DNA of 64,000 nt, from assembly GCA_022606425.2 (NCBI GenBank), contig JAHDVF020001237.1, positions 124,001-188,000 on the forward strand, written 5' to 3'. Within the stretch, counting starts at the first letter, position 1. Each line of letters begins with the position of its first letter. Shown piece after piece: positions 10,772-21,589 of the stretch. Source of the stretch: Lepidostoma basale. Taxonomy: Eukaryota > Arthropoda > Insecta > Trichoptera > Lepidostomatidae. A program made the translations under genes and the position numbers. Under the pieces are notes generated by a model that saw only the letters and a list, made by a program, of their open reading frames with translations, searched no databases and was not told where the DNA came from.

Positions 10772-11000
10772 GGCGTTAACACTGTGGAATTCCATAATAA
10801 CGAATTTTTATGAATTAAACCACTGGTTTTTCCACTTTTGAGTTTAGTTTTCTCGACATGTTTCGAAGGCTTACACCTTCATCATCGGGAGAACGATATA
10901 AACTTCGTTATCCCGATGATGAAGGTGTAAGCCTTCGAAACATGTCGAGAAAAATAAACTCAAAAGTGGAAAAAACAGTGTTTTAATTCATAAAAATTCG
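10772..11000. repeat. Family B foldback element, best copy
   Basis: Near-perfect inverted repeat of about 80-bp arms around a short AT-rich centre. Each arm holds CCGATGATGAAGG, loop, CCTTCGAAACATGTCGAGAA (plus at 10913-10951, minus at 10888-10850). The outer parts are TCCACTTTTGAGTTTA and its complement, with AGTGTTTTAATTCATAAAAA at the right edge. The left edge, GTGGAATTCCATAATAACGA, recurs at 26185 next to a half copy. Confidence 0.85.
10850..10893 (-). ncRNA. Hammerhead-ribozyme-like motif, family B left arm
   Basis: On the minus strand: TTCTC (10893-10889), CCGATGA (10888-10882), one T, GAAGG, loop TGTAAG, CCTTC, GAAAC (10864-10860), AT, GTC (10857-10855), GAGAA (10854-10850). TTCTC/GAGAA gives a 5-bp stem I, GAAGG/CCTTC a 5-bp stem II, AC/GT a two-pair stem III with a two-base loop, and GTC is the commonest hammerhead cleavage triplet. 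Defects: the U of CUGAUGA is C, and there is one extra base before stem II. The other family B copy at 55074 has the intact CTGATGA. Activity is unproven. Confidence 0.45.
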
Positions 11001-11436
11001 GTAAAAGATTGTTCTATCATATTATTTTATTTATCTATCGTAATATCGAGGATACATGTTTTTTATATATATATTATTATTGGTAAGTAGGTGTGTAAAA
11101 TACGCGTTGATTTTTTTTAAATATTTTTGTAAAACCGTGTATGTGTCCAGTAATAAACATTTTATCAACAAATTGAACAGTTTTTTTTAGTTACAGAAGG
11201 TCCCGGACTTGGTATGAATCAATAATATTATTATCTAATTGTTTGGATCGCAGAAACAAATACCAAACGAATCTACATAAACCTGTTTGTGGGTATTGAA
11301 TATTTATGACCATGATTTGAAAAAAGTATCATGGATTAGAGGTACTAGGACCACGATTATTTAAATATGAATGATATACTAAGCATATAAATGAAATAAT
11401 GATCATAACATTAGATTATTAAAGAAATATTTTAAT

Positions 11437-13536
11437 AAATATTTGTGAAATGTATACTTACATCTGTATACGAATCCTGGATTTTCACCTGTGGGTGGTT
11501 AATTTAAATTTTTAATTGTATCTCAATAGAGACGAAGAAACAAACTGGAAACTGAATATGGATGATCAAGGTGTTTACAGGACTTATGACCTGTCATTGG
11601 TTGGGTTAAGCGCACGCTTTATGTAATTACAACATTCCCATTCCACCATTGTTATTATGATCATGTATGATACATTTTTTGGAAGTTGTATATATACTCC
11701 AAATTCATACTTATCTTCACGTGGCAGTTCCAGTTAGCCATCTATGTAGATTTGATTGTACTAATTAATTTTTAAATATTAATCTATACAATCCATCCAC
11801 TAACGCCATCTATGAAGAATGATTGTTTTAGCATTTAGCAAACTACTTTATTAACACAATGCGAAGAGGCTACCGCCTCCTATCGCTACTGTTAGAAGTC
11901 GCCTGGAGTATCCACTCCTATTTTATACGCCAAATAATTGACCAGAATATTTACAAATATTTGTGAAATGTATACTTACATCTGTATACGAATCCTGGAT
12001 TTTCACCTGTGGGTGGTTAATTTAAATTTTTAATTGTATCTCAATAGAGACGAAGAAACAAACTGGAAACTGAATATGGATGATCAAGGTGTTTACAGGA
12101 CTTATGACCTGTCATTGGTTGGGTTAAGCGCACGCTTTATGTAATTACAACATTCCCCATTCCACCATTGTTATTATGATCATGTATGATACATTTTTGG
12201 AAGTTGTATATATACTCCAAATTCATACTTATCTTCACGTGGCAGTTCCAGTTAGCCATCTATGTAGATTTGATTGTACTAATTAATTTTTTAATATTAA
12301 TCTATACAATCCATCCACTAACGCCATCTATGAAGAATGATTGTTTTTAGCATTTAGCAAACTACTTTATTAACAATGAATTTGGAGTATATATACAACT
12401 TCCAAAAATGTATCATACATGATCATAATAACAATGGTGGAATGGGGAATGTTGTAATTACATAAAGCGTGCGCTTAACCCAACCAATGACAGGTCATAA
12501 GTCCTGTAAACACCTTGATCATCCATATTCAGTTTCCAGTTTGTTTCTTCGTCTCTATTGAGATACAATTAAAAATTTAAATTAACCACCCACAGGTGAA
12601 AATCCAGGATTCGTATACGAATACATTGCAATCCTTGTAAATATTCACGGTCAACGGCGATATAAATTGAATACAGGCGACTGCTGACACGATAGGAGGC
12701 GGTATGCTGCATTGTTAATAAAGTAGTTGCTAAATACTAAAAGTAATCATTCTTTCATAGACAACGTTAGTAGATGGTGTAGATTAACGTAAAAAATTAA
12801 TTAGTACAATCAAATCTACATAGATATTTAACAGGGCTGCCACGTGGCGACAATTTGGAGTATGCCAACTTCCAAATGATCATAATAACAATGGTGAATG
12901 AAGATGTTGCTATTACATAAAGCGATGCGCGCAACAACCAATGACAGCGCCAAGCTCCTGTAAGCGCGATCATATTCGGTTCAGTTGTTTCTTCTCTATT
13001 GAATACAGTAAGGGCTAAATTAACCACCCACGGAAATGAAAAATCCAGAGATACAGGTAACCCATTTCACAAATATTTGTAAATATTCTGGTCAATTCTT
13101 TGGCGTATAAAATAGGAGTGATACTCCAGGCGACTTCTAACAGTGCGCTAGGAGGCGGTAGCCTCTTCGCATTGTGTTAATAAAGTAGTTTGCTAAATGC
13201 TAAAAACAATCATTCTTCATAGATGGCGTTAGTGGATGGATTGTATAGATTGATCTTAAAAATTAATTAGTACAATCAAATCTACATAGATGGCTAACTG
13301 GAACTGCCACGTGAAGATATGTATGGATTTGGAGTATATATACAACTTCCAAAAATGTATCATACATGATCATAATAACAATGGTGGAATGGGGAATGTT
13401 GTAATTACATAAAAGCGTGCGCTTAACCCAACCAATGACAGGTCATAAGTCCTGTAAACACCTTGATCATCCATATTCAGTTTCCAGTTTGTTTCTTCGT
13501 CTCTATTGAGATACAATTAAAAATTTAAATATTTTA
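11437..13536. repeat. Array of five ~518-bp monomers, two forward and three reverse
   Basis: The block starting AAATATTTGTGAAATG at 11437 repeats at 11955 (period 518 bp) in the same direction. From about 12373 the same sequence runs in reverse as three more copies (about 12373-12636, 12637-13078, 13079-13536), making a head-to-head array. Landmarks in each unit are GAGACGAAGAAACAAACTGG, CAGGACTTATGACCTGTCAT, a TATATATACTCC stretch, TTAGCAAACTACTTTATTAA and AGGCGGTAGCCTC. The fourth unit is the most degraded. These units lack the hammerhead-like outer block present at 2140-2790. ORFs through them are not conserved between copies. Confidence 0.88.
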
Positions 13537-13539
13537 ATC

Positions 13540-14600
13540 TTTAATTTACTTTTATCTTAATAATTTCTTAATTTAAAACACATTTAATCGTCGCCATAAA
13601 ATTAGTTTGCCCAACATACCATTTTTCAAATGTGGTAAGAGGATAATTAAATAGTTATTTATAGAAAAAAAACAGATATGAAAGATCTAATCCGATAGAA
13701 TACCCTACACGCATAACAAAAGGGTAGGTACATATTATACTTAGCTTAATTAATTATACGAATAATCAAATTACCGGCTATGTTCGTTTTTGATAAATCC
13801 AATAATGTTTAATGTATGAACCTATGTATTTCAACAAGTATTGCCATGTTGCCTTAATGTAATGAAAATAGCGAACTAATGTTATTAAAACATGCAGGAA
13901 AAAAGATCGATAATCTCTAAGCTTTCTTGTTTGAAAAAATAAAAATAATTTTGAATGTTAAAACAAAACAAAAAATGTGAATAAATTATTAATATTTGAG
14001 ATTTAAAAGCTACGTAAAAATAAATACTCAATTAATTAATTAATTGTAATAGTTTAATATTACACTAAAAGATCTGTATTACCAACTCTTGCTAGGGTCT
14101 ACAATAATATATTGTCGATTACGAAATTGAAAATTGGCTATGGTAGTTCTCCTAAAATCAAGGAAATCTGTGCAGAATTATGTCAGCAAGTACCTACCTA
14201 TTTATTTAGATTTTTGGGGTGCTCAAAAATATTCATCGCGGGAATCCTCCCATGGATTGTTTAGATGATATTAATCCGAGTATGGGATAGCGAATACTCC
14301 CACAAACGAGGAGAATGCTCGCAAAGCAAATTGGATGTCCCACATATCGCGTGGTGTTTGAGATATATTTTTAGATTTAGTGTTACCATGGCTGTCCAGA
14401 GTACATAGGGACATATACAATACATGATACACATGTACACGCCTATTACATAACGCCACACATAGATAACCTCTGTGATCTCGCATGCTAGACCCAATAT
14501 ATGTATAATATAACAGGATGCCTGATACTTGTGTAAATGGAGAATCACCGAAAGATAAAAAAATAATACAGTTTATTTAAAGAAAATAAAAATAAAACTA
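13540..14600. other. AT-rich intronic DNA, no gene seen
   Basis: No recognisable feature; (TTAA)n-like runs occur near 14030. Confidence 0.35.
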
Positions 14601-14603
14601 ACA

Positions 14604-14930
14604 TACCAACCATCACGCCGTCTATCCGAAGAGGTAGGCAGAAACAATGGACCAGCACAATGTTCTTTCCCGACATACCTGGTACTTTTCTCGCTTCCTC
14701 AACATTCATACATCGTGTCATGCACGCACGTCGATGTCTCCGACTATGACTGTAAACGTTGTTCTCAGTATTTCTCTATTTTTGTTCCATTTACATCGTT
14801 AACATATACTTTTTTGCCATTCTTTCATCATTAATTATTTCCACGTGTCCAAACCTTACATTATTTTGCTCGTTACATTTTCATTCGCACTGCATTCACT
14901 TCTTATAATTTCATTTGACACTATCATACA
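14604..14930 (-). mobile_element. RTE-like element 3' end (TTAG family), copy 2
   Basis: Minus-strand, decayed copy beginning at the shared 3' end ACGGCGTGATGGTTGGTATG and running up through the complement of the RRACMTRCMNVEE-encoding region. Frameshifts are present and the copy is truncated near 14930. Confidence 0.75.
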
Positions 14931-15050
14931 TACAAATAAAAATATATACATGATATTGGAAATAAAACGTTAAAAAAATATATCATAATTACCCGTTTAA
15001 ATTTGGTTAAATAAAGTAAAATTACAATTTTATTTTTAAATTTGAATAAA

Positions 15051-15738
15051 TACGAGGGCTGTTTTTTAAGTAAGGGCCGTTTGAAAATAAAACCCAAATG
15101 AAAGAAAATTTTCAAAAAACAAATTTGTTTTCAGATTCTACATAAATGTCTTTATTTTTCAACATACATAGCTGTCAAGTTTGTTTAAACACTAATTATA
15201 CCCTACAACTAGATTTTGAATACCCTCTTCATAGAAACTACAAACTTGCCGCCTGCTCCGATGACCAAGGTCACGGCAAAGGCACGGTGTTTTGTTGGTC
15301 GAATTCATGTAATGCGGAACCACCATAAATGCGGTAGCCTACGGCCAAACCCTGCGAATTCGCAGAGATTCAAAACAAAAGACGCGGCATGCTGACAGAA
15401 GGAATTTTGCTACTCCATGACAATGCAAGGCTTCACACTGCAGCTCAGACCCGAACTTTATTGAACTCTTTTGGCTGGGAAGTTTTGGACCACCCTCCTA
15501 CAGCTTCGACCTTGCGCCGAGCGATTTTCATATTTTCTACTATCTCAAACAGCATCTCGGCGGCAACCACTACAACGATAACGAAAACGTGAAAACGGCC
15601 ATGACCTGTTGGTTATCGGAGCCAGGCGGCAAGTTTCTATGAAGAGGGTATTCAAAATCTAGTAATAAGTGTTAAAACAAACTTGGCAGCTATGTTGAAT
15701 AATAAAGAATGTATGTAGAATCTGAAAAAATATTTTTT
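15051..15738. mobile_element. Chimeric, internally inverted mariner copy
   Basis: A mariner-like terminal repeat beginning TACGAGGGCTGTTTTTTAAG at 15051 is followed by the 3' transposase end in antisense (about 15129-15285). A sense fragment follows from about 15270: VLLVEFM, stop, CGTTINAVAYGQTLR, then LLLHDNARLHTAAQTRTLLN and SFGWEVLDHPP, a frameshift, and the C-terminal region up to about 15727. The antisense block (15129-15285) and the sense block (about 15590-15727) are inverted copies of the same sequence. The second catalytic Asp (HDN) is retained, but frameshifts and stops kill it. No right terminal repeat was found; a family I foldback element begins there. Confidence 0.78.
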
Positions 15739-15868
15739 TCAACACTTTATTTTTCTTTTTACAGTCATGTTTCAGTTGTGACCCAACTTTTTTCAATATA
15801 TACATTTTTTTTTTAAAGTTGGTTAACAACTGAAACATGTTTGTAAAAAGAAAAATAAAGTGTTGGGA
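15739..15868. repeat. Family I foldback element
   Basis: Inverted arms of about 40 bp, CAACACTTTATTTTTCTTTT... and its complement, end at CATGTTTCAGTTG. Read outward, each arm has AGTTG, loop, CAACT, GAAACATG, so stem and GAAAC are present but the CTGATGA box is only TTGAAAA. It abuts the mariner fragment on its left. Confidence 0.75.
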
Positions 15869-16011
15869 AAATACGTTGTGCAATTCTATTTATTCAAATG
15901 TGAATCCAATATGAAGGAAGTGACGAATGTAGAAAAAATTCTTATATTAACTTATTGTTCCTTGAACAATTATGTAAAACACCGTATCAAATAAGTAATA
16001 CGGATAAAAAG

Positions 16012-16165
16012 GTATGTTTTCTGTAAGTTTTATTTAAATTTATGGGAATGACATATTTCAAGTCTTTTTTATGGACAATTGATAATGCCTTAACAAGGCA
16101 AAACATGTCATTCCCGTAAATATTATTACAACTTCTAGAAAATATACGCTTTCATTTGTATTAAT
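16012..16165. repeat. Family D foldback element
   Basis: Arms contain ATGGGAATGACATATTTCAA and TTGATAATGCCTTAACAAGG followed by CAAAACATGTCATTCCC. The order TTGATAA, T, GCCTT, loop, AAGGC, AAAAC, AT, GTC matches the family D core, with GAAAC mutated to AAAAC. Confidence 0.7.
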
Positions 16166-16204
16166 TATATAATTTTATAATTTAATAATTAAAAAAAAAC
16201 ACAA

Positions 16205-17015
16205 CAAAAACAATACATGACGCTGTTTCCCCGCAGGGGTAGGCAGAGAGAATGGACCACCAAACTTCTCTATCCTGACACACTTCTCTAGCTTCCTCCA
16301 CATTCATACAACGAGTCATACACGCACGTCGATTCCTCCGACTTATAACATGACCAACTTTTAAAATTTTATTAATTTGATCATGTCATGTTTTCCTCGG
16401 TCTACCTCGACTCCGTACTCCATTTACATCGTTAACGTATTCTTTCTTAACCATTCTTTCTCCATCCATGCGCTCCATATGTCCGAACCAACGCAGCGAT
16501 CCTTTCTTAATTTTGTTCATAATCCCTTATTCCGCTCTACACTCCTTTCTTATATCAGCATTTGAAATTCTGTCGTACATCGTTTTTCCACACATACGTG
16601 TTAGGGACCTCATCTCTACCGCATTTATTCTGCTTTCATCCTTCTGCCAGTTCCATGCTTTGCTTCCATACACAAGGGTTGGGATCAAAACTCCATTGTG
16701 TACGGCCATTTTCGCTTTCATCGATAAATTCTTGTTTCCAATAACTATTTTTAAAGCTCCATTCACGTTAATATCCGCACCAACCCTTCTTACGATGTCA
16801 CTATCCGTTCGCCACTAACGCTGGAAGTGCTTCCTTCGTAGAGAGAAGTAACCGCATGTTTCAATTTTGTGCTCACTCCGTATTCGGACAAGATTGACCA
16901 CAGTTTATATCTCGGAATATAATTGATTTGAAATTCAATTGTAATGTTCATTATGTTACTCAATGCTTTCATACAATTACTCATTCTTGTTTGACTCGCA
17001 AGCAAACTCCATAAC
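16205..17015 (-). mobile_element. RTE-like element (TTAG family), copy 3, internally deleted
   Basis: Minus strand. The 5' part (about 17015-16790) encodes YIPRYKLWSILSEYGVSTKL and LYEGSTSSV, an RT finger/palm block (xxVPRxxLWxxLxEYGV). This jumps to MNGALKIVIGNKNLSMKAKM, AVHNGVLIPTLVYGSKAWNW, QKDESRINAVEMRSL and on to the shared C-terminus and 3' end at about 16210. The catalytic part of the RT is missing between the two blocks, so there is an internal deletion near 16770-16790. Further frameshifts occur downstream. It is the longest copy of the family in the window. Confidence 0.82.
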
Positions 17016-17545
17016 AATGTTATAATATATTATATTATACAAGTACCAGCCACCTGTGTGCACAGGAAAACTCTACAATTACGATAAGTTGAGTTTTTAA
17101 TTACTCTCCACTACTCGTACAATTCTTTTGACAACTTAATTTAATTAGTGAAAACACTTAACTCGGTTTCACTAATAAGACGAGCGTTATTAACGATAAT
17201 AAAATGCTTTACAAACGCGATTAATTAACAATGGAATTGTACCGTTTTATATTTATCATAAATAATGTTAATTAATTAAGAATATGAAGAAAACACTTCG
17301 CAATATTCACACTGTGAACAAACAATAAGGTTCAAATACATACATATTTACACGTTATATTTTATATGTATATTCATAATATTAAACATTAGTGGATATG
17401 TGTACATTATATTTCAGAGATGTTAGTACATTGTACCAGATGTTACGAAGTAAAACTATAAAATGAGTCACACCCTACAATATGTTGTACTCGTTTAAGT
17501 TATAAATAAACAAAAGAGCACGAAAATATAAAGACGTATACATAC

Positions 17546-17761
17546 CTTTTTCGTTCTTATTTTTTCTGCGAGGCTCGTGACCGATTCCAACAAGATTTCA
17601 TTCTTAACAGCCGGGATACTCTGAGATTTATTTCTATATAAAAAGCTAAAGAACCACCTTCCAACTATGACAATTATATTATGTATAAATTGGAAGAACA
17701 ATACTGAACACCGAACTCTTGGTTTTGATTTTTTAATAGTTTTTTCACGTTTTTCCGACAT
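17546..17761 (-). CDS. FAAH2: Fatty-acid amide hydrolase 2-like, first coding exon
   Basis: Starts at the only sensible ATG (17761-17759) and runs 72 codons to donor AAAAAG/GTATGT, phase 0. The peptide has a basic N-terminus (MSEKREKTIKKSKPR), a hydrophobic membrane segment at residues about 20-42 (VLFFQFIHNIIVIVGRWFF), and then the FAAH2-type lead-in VKNEILLESVTSLAEKIRTK. Joined in phase to the exon at 6042-6261 it reads AEKIRTKK/ITSEELV, which matches FAAH2 family order, so the intervening 11.3 kb (6262-17545) is one intron. Open reading upstream of the ATG uses no ATG and is ignored. A membrane-anchored intracellular amidase is inferred from the family. Other insect FAAH2 paralogues cannot be told apart from two exons. 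Confidence 0.88.
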
Positions 17762-19911
17762 TGTAAAACTGCACAAAAAACTTTATAATGTTTTAAATCA
17801 CAAGTGCGTTATTTTTCAGTTAATATATAACACAGAAATAAAGCAAACAGAGAATACTAGATCGCCAGAAATTAACTGACGTCTGTCACTATCACTCGTA
17901 AAGTTGGAATAACTTTCTTTTGTTTGGTCAAAATATTTTCACTTCGAAGCCGATCCCACTCGCAAACCAATTATGATCTTATTTAGACTGACGGAATAAT
18001 TGAAGGAGGTATTACCGTTTAAATTAATTATCTCTGCATTTAACTGTTCGAAAAATACATCGGGAGAAGTGAAACGTACTACTCGTCACACAGGAAACTT
18101 GCTTCTAGTTTGATTCCAGTTTGAATCGTTCCGTTCATGAGAATAGCTGAACGCAGAAAAACATTGGTGAGATGCGAGAGTCTATACTTCCATCTCTTTC
18201 TAACCTGTTAGATTAGGAGCGTGAAAAAAAGAATATCCACGTAAAGGTTTAGCCACACGACCGCTCCTACTTTAGCTCAGCCTCGAACCTCGCCTATGTA
18301 TACCGATGCTCATACGTCATTGTGTTGAATAAAATCGTTCCTATAATAAAATACTTTGATTAAGATTGCTTGAAATATACAAGTAAGTAGCATTAGTTGA
18401 ATAAGTTGTTATAAAACGTATTAACTTATATTTTGTATTCCACGAACTTTTTTTATTAGCATTATCTTTGTGATCACATAATTCGTTACTTAACGTACTG
18501 GTCACTTCTACTAAAATGTAATGACCCCGATAATACATACCATACTATCGAAACCGATGGGCGATAAAGTTATAAGTAATTTACAAAATAAAAATCTAGA
18601 ACAAACGGGTTTCGACAGCTTGCGGCCAATTCTGATCTGAGGGCTTGGCTAAGCTAGCTCGATGCCCTAGCAAGGCGAACATTAAACTCTCCTAAAATAT
18701 AAAAGTTTCAGAAAACGTATGTTTTCCTCAATACCAAATATGTTTCTCAATATATACACGTATTTTTGCAACCCTTGAAATATTCACAGAATTAAACTAA
18801 ATTCTACATTAAGTTTCATGAAGCCACATACAACAATAATCAGAGCAAAATTCAAAATAATCCAGAAACGTTTCCTCGCATGCGCATCGTGTGTGCTCTC
18901 TTGTATTCAAAATATTTTCGTACTCTTTCACGACGACATGCGTTTTGCCTATTTATGTTATGATTAAATAATATAAATTAGGAATTCCTTTTTTTCGATC
19001 GGCACATCAATTTAAATTATGTGTTAGGAAATTCCAATTATATTGGTTTTACTTAATTGGTGTGTTTTTGTTTAATTTTATTTATTATTTCATCATCAAA
19101 TGTATGTATCTATCCAACATTCTACTTTTGTATGTTTTATTTAATATAAAATATTCGCTTGGATTCAAAAAATATATACATATTTACGAAATGGACGAAC
19201 TGAATGCTGGGATTTCGAAAAACTACTTAATTTACTATATTAGATTATATCACATTGCACAACATTAAAATTAATTGCACATACCAAATTCATAAAATAT
19301 TCATGGTGTAACAAGACAGCTGTCCGACAATCAGCGTACGTGGCTTACTTTGTGTGAATAGTCCTTATCGAATATGTATAGAGATTCACGAATTCGATAG
19401 AATGTCTGCGATATTGTCACCGTGTTACGTATTTTAAAATAATGTAATTCGCCCTAGGTGATTAACGTTTTCTTTATATTTGCTAAGGTTAATAAATCAT
19501 TCAACTGTGCATAAAATTCTCATGCGTTCAATATTTATTTAATGTGCAAATTTTGACCCCTCCATCATATTATTGACGTTTATCCTAAAAGTGTGCGTGA
19601 CAAAGACAAAACGTCTTTTATAAAAAATACGGTAAATACAAAACAACCTGTTCTGTTCTCACGTGCCCGCGATTTTTAAAGTAATGTCACAACAATTAAA
19701 ATATACTCTGTTCTATTATTGTTTTAGCGTTCTGAGAAAAGAACATATTTTATTAAGAATATGATTAACATAAATATTGCCAAAATAATAATCGTGTGTT
19801 TACGAATTGTGCTTATATTATTGCGCAATTTTAGCAATCGTGAATGAACACTATTGATTAATATAACTTCTTACACAATTTTTATAGATAATCTAATGTT
19901 TCTTGTTACAG
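17762..19911. promoter_or_regulatory. Divergent interval between the two genes, probable promoter region
   Basis: Lies between the FAAH2-like start codon (minus strand) and the first coding exon of the plus-strand gene. The stretch 18060-18330 is less AT-rich than its surroundings and looks like unique DNA. The plus-strand exon starts with a splice acceptor, so at least one 5' UTR exon lies upstream, possibly here. No core promoter motif can be assigned. A dispersed repeat sits at 18765-18965. Confidence 0.35.
18765..18965 (+). repeat. Dispersed repeat shared with 8195-8445
   Basis: Second copy of the unclassified repeat: TTGCAACCCTTGAAATATTC, ATTCTACATTAAGTTTCATG, CATGCGCATCGTGTG, TATTCAAAATATTTTCGTAC and TTTTGCCTATTTATG occur in the same order as at 8195. 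The sequence just before it (18665-18760) resembles a family D right arm (CCTAGCAAGGCGAACA, AAAGTTTCAGAAAACG). Confidence 0.6.
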
Positions 19912-20096
19912 ATCATCAGAAACAACAATGAAGAATACACCAAAAATAAATCTACATTTGCCGCGAAGTTTGAGTCCGGCACGTCACAAATCGAGAAACA
20001 AGTCGCCGTCACCGAGCAAGGACGTTAGCGAACCTAGCGGCAACACCACTAAGCTTCAACCCGGCGTTTCTATGATAAGCATCGGGTCTGCTACTG
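19912..20096 (+). CDS. First coding exon of an unrecognised Ser/Pro-rich protein
   Basis: Acceptor TTTCTTGTTACAG precedes 19912, sixteen bases of 5' UTR lead to ATG at 19928, and the frame runs 56 codons plus one base to a consensus donor ACTG/GTAAGT at 20097. The peptide is hydrophilic and basic: MKNTPKINLHLPRSLSPARH, then a run rich in Ser, Pro, Lys and Arg (SRNKSPSPSKDVSEPSG), ending LQPGVSMISIGSATG. The SPSP and SLSP repeats look like phosphorylation sites in a disordered cytosolic tail. GC content in the exon is clearly above the flanks. I do not recognise the protein; an N-terminal tail of a channel, transporter, kinase or cytoskeletal protein are all possible. No second exon is identified downstream, so the next intron may be very long. 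Confidence 0.72.
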
Positions 20097-21588
20097 GTAA
20101 GTTTCTATGGAATTATATGAGTTAATTTCAGTTATACCAACAGAAAATAATATTTTTATTTTCATGAAAAGATCCTATTCTAGTCCCTCGTTTTCTATCT
20201 CTTGTATGAAAATATACACTGAGTATAAACGTAAACATTTAGTAGATTTTTGTCGTTGTGTTTAAAAGGTTTTAAGATGTGTAGAGTTTATTTTATAATT
20301 TATTTTGAAGAATTTTGGATTTATTCGTAAATTAAGGGATTTCTATTGTAATTAACTTTTTACTTAATATGTATTCAATTTAACCAAGAATGTTTGTTGT
20401 TTACGTGGTACAATAACATATTATAATACTTAAAATATCAATTGATCGTAAATATGTATCTCAAATATCTATAATACTATCGGAAAATACGGGTTCACTG
20501 ATGTTTATGCTTCTTAAAACATCATTATGGTTATTTGATCGTTAATGATGAATTCAATGTGTTTTATCACTAGAATAAATAACAAAATGTAAGTTATTTA
20601 AACAGGCTTATTGTAATAATTTTCAAATGGTATATATTAATGGAATCTCGGGTCATAAAAGCCTGAACCTGGAACTACAAAACCGAAATCTAAGACTGGA
20701 AACGTGTGACTCAACACATTGAAACCTGAAACCCAAACTTATGCAACTAGAACGCCATGAACTCGACATCCAAAGACAATTTTGGACAATGGATTTTGGA
20801 TTTTAGATTGAGAATTTCTACTTTTAAAACTCCAGTTTTCGGATAACAACTAACTATCGATGGTATGCACATTTACAAAGTTATTTGACATTATGGCAGA
20901 AAAAAATAATTAACGTTATTCATATCCAAGCAAAAATTTCCACTGATTCATAATCACTATGTGCAGTATTTATGTGAGTATGTGATTTAAACAAAATATG
21001 TATTTGAATTTATCCACATTAGATTTATGATATGGTTAACCTTGGAAAAGTGATAGAATATGTTGTACTATGTTTTCATTGATTTTACTTGCTTTCGGGC
21101 ACCATTCGATCGTTCGCGGATTTTTTTTCAACCATTATTTTTTTAAGATTGTCCCCGAACCGTCTGCACTTGTAAATGGCAAAGAGAAAGAAGACTTTTG
21201 TCTAATCTACTAGTACTTTATCTTATTTCAAGGACATTTTGCACTATCGTACTAAGTTTTTCTACATATTTGTCTTTTGCATCTTCTACTGTATGTACTT
21301 TGCATATTTCTACTACGTCTGTTGAATCTGTCATTAATAAACCCAACGATGCACTCTTAGTGGCACCAACCTTACCCCTCTTAACATTTTTTTTTATAAA
21401 ATCGTTCATATATGGTACTTCTGAATTAATTTACCAGTAAAATATATTGCAGCTCTCTCCGACAACTTTGATAATATCTAAATAACAATCAGCTGTCAGA
21501 TCTCTGTATACTTTGACGGAGCTTCCTTCCTTGCATAATGACGTGATAGCTATAGTACCGTTTTGTATTGATATTTATTATACATATT
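20097..21588. other. Intron or intergenic DNA with a degenerate short repeat
   Basis: No exon seen. Around 20665-20770 a degenerate run of CCTGAACC, CTGGAAC, ACCTGAAACCC-like words suggests an old simple repeat. A minus-strand ORF at 21218-21409 is not recognised and has no splice context. Confidence 0.35.
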
Positions 21589-21589
21589 T

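Noticed and set aside
11437..13536. Array considered as a possible CRISPR or satellite
   Set aside because: Units are 518 bp, in both orientations, with no regular spacers; this is a eukaryotic dispersed repeat clustered locally.
14261..14548. 95-aa minus-strand ORF
   Set aside because: No recognisable domain, no splice context, and a composition typical of chance.
16377..16818. Plus-strand ORFs up to 116 aa
   Set aside because: Antisense shadows of the minus-strand RTE-like copy at 16205-17015.
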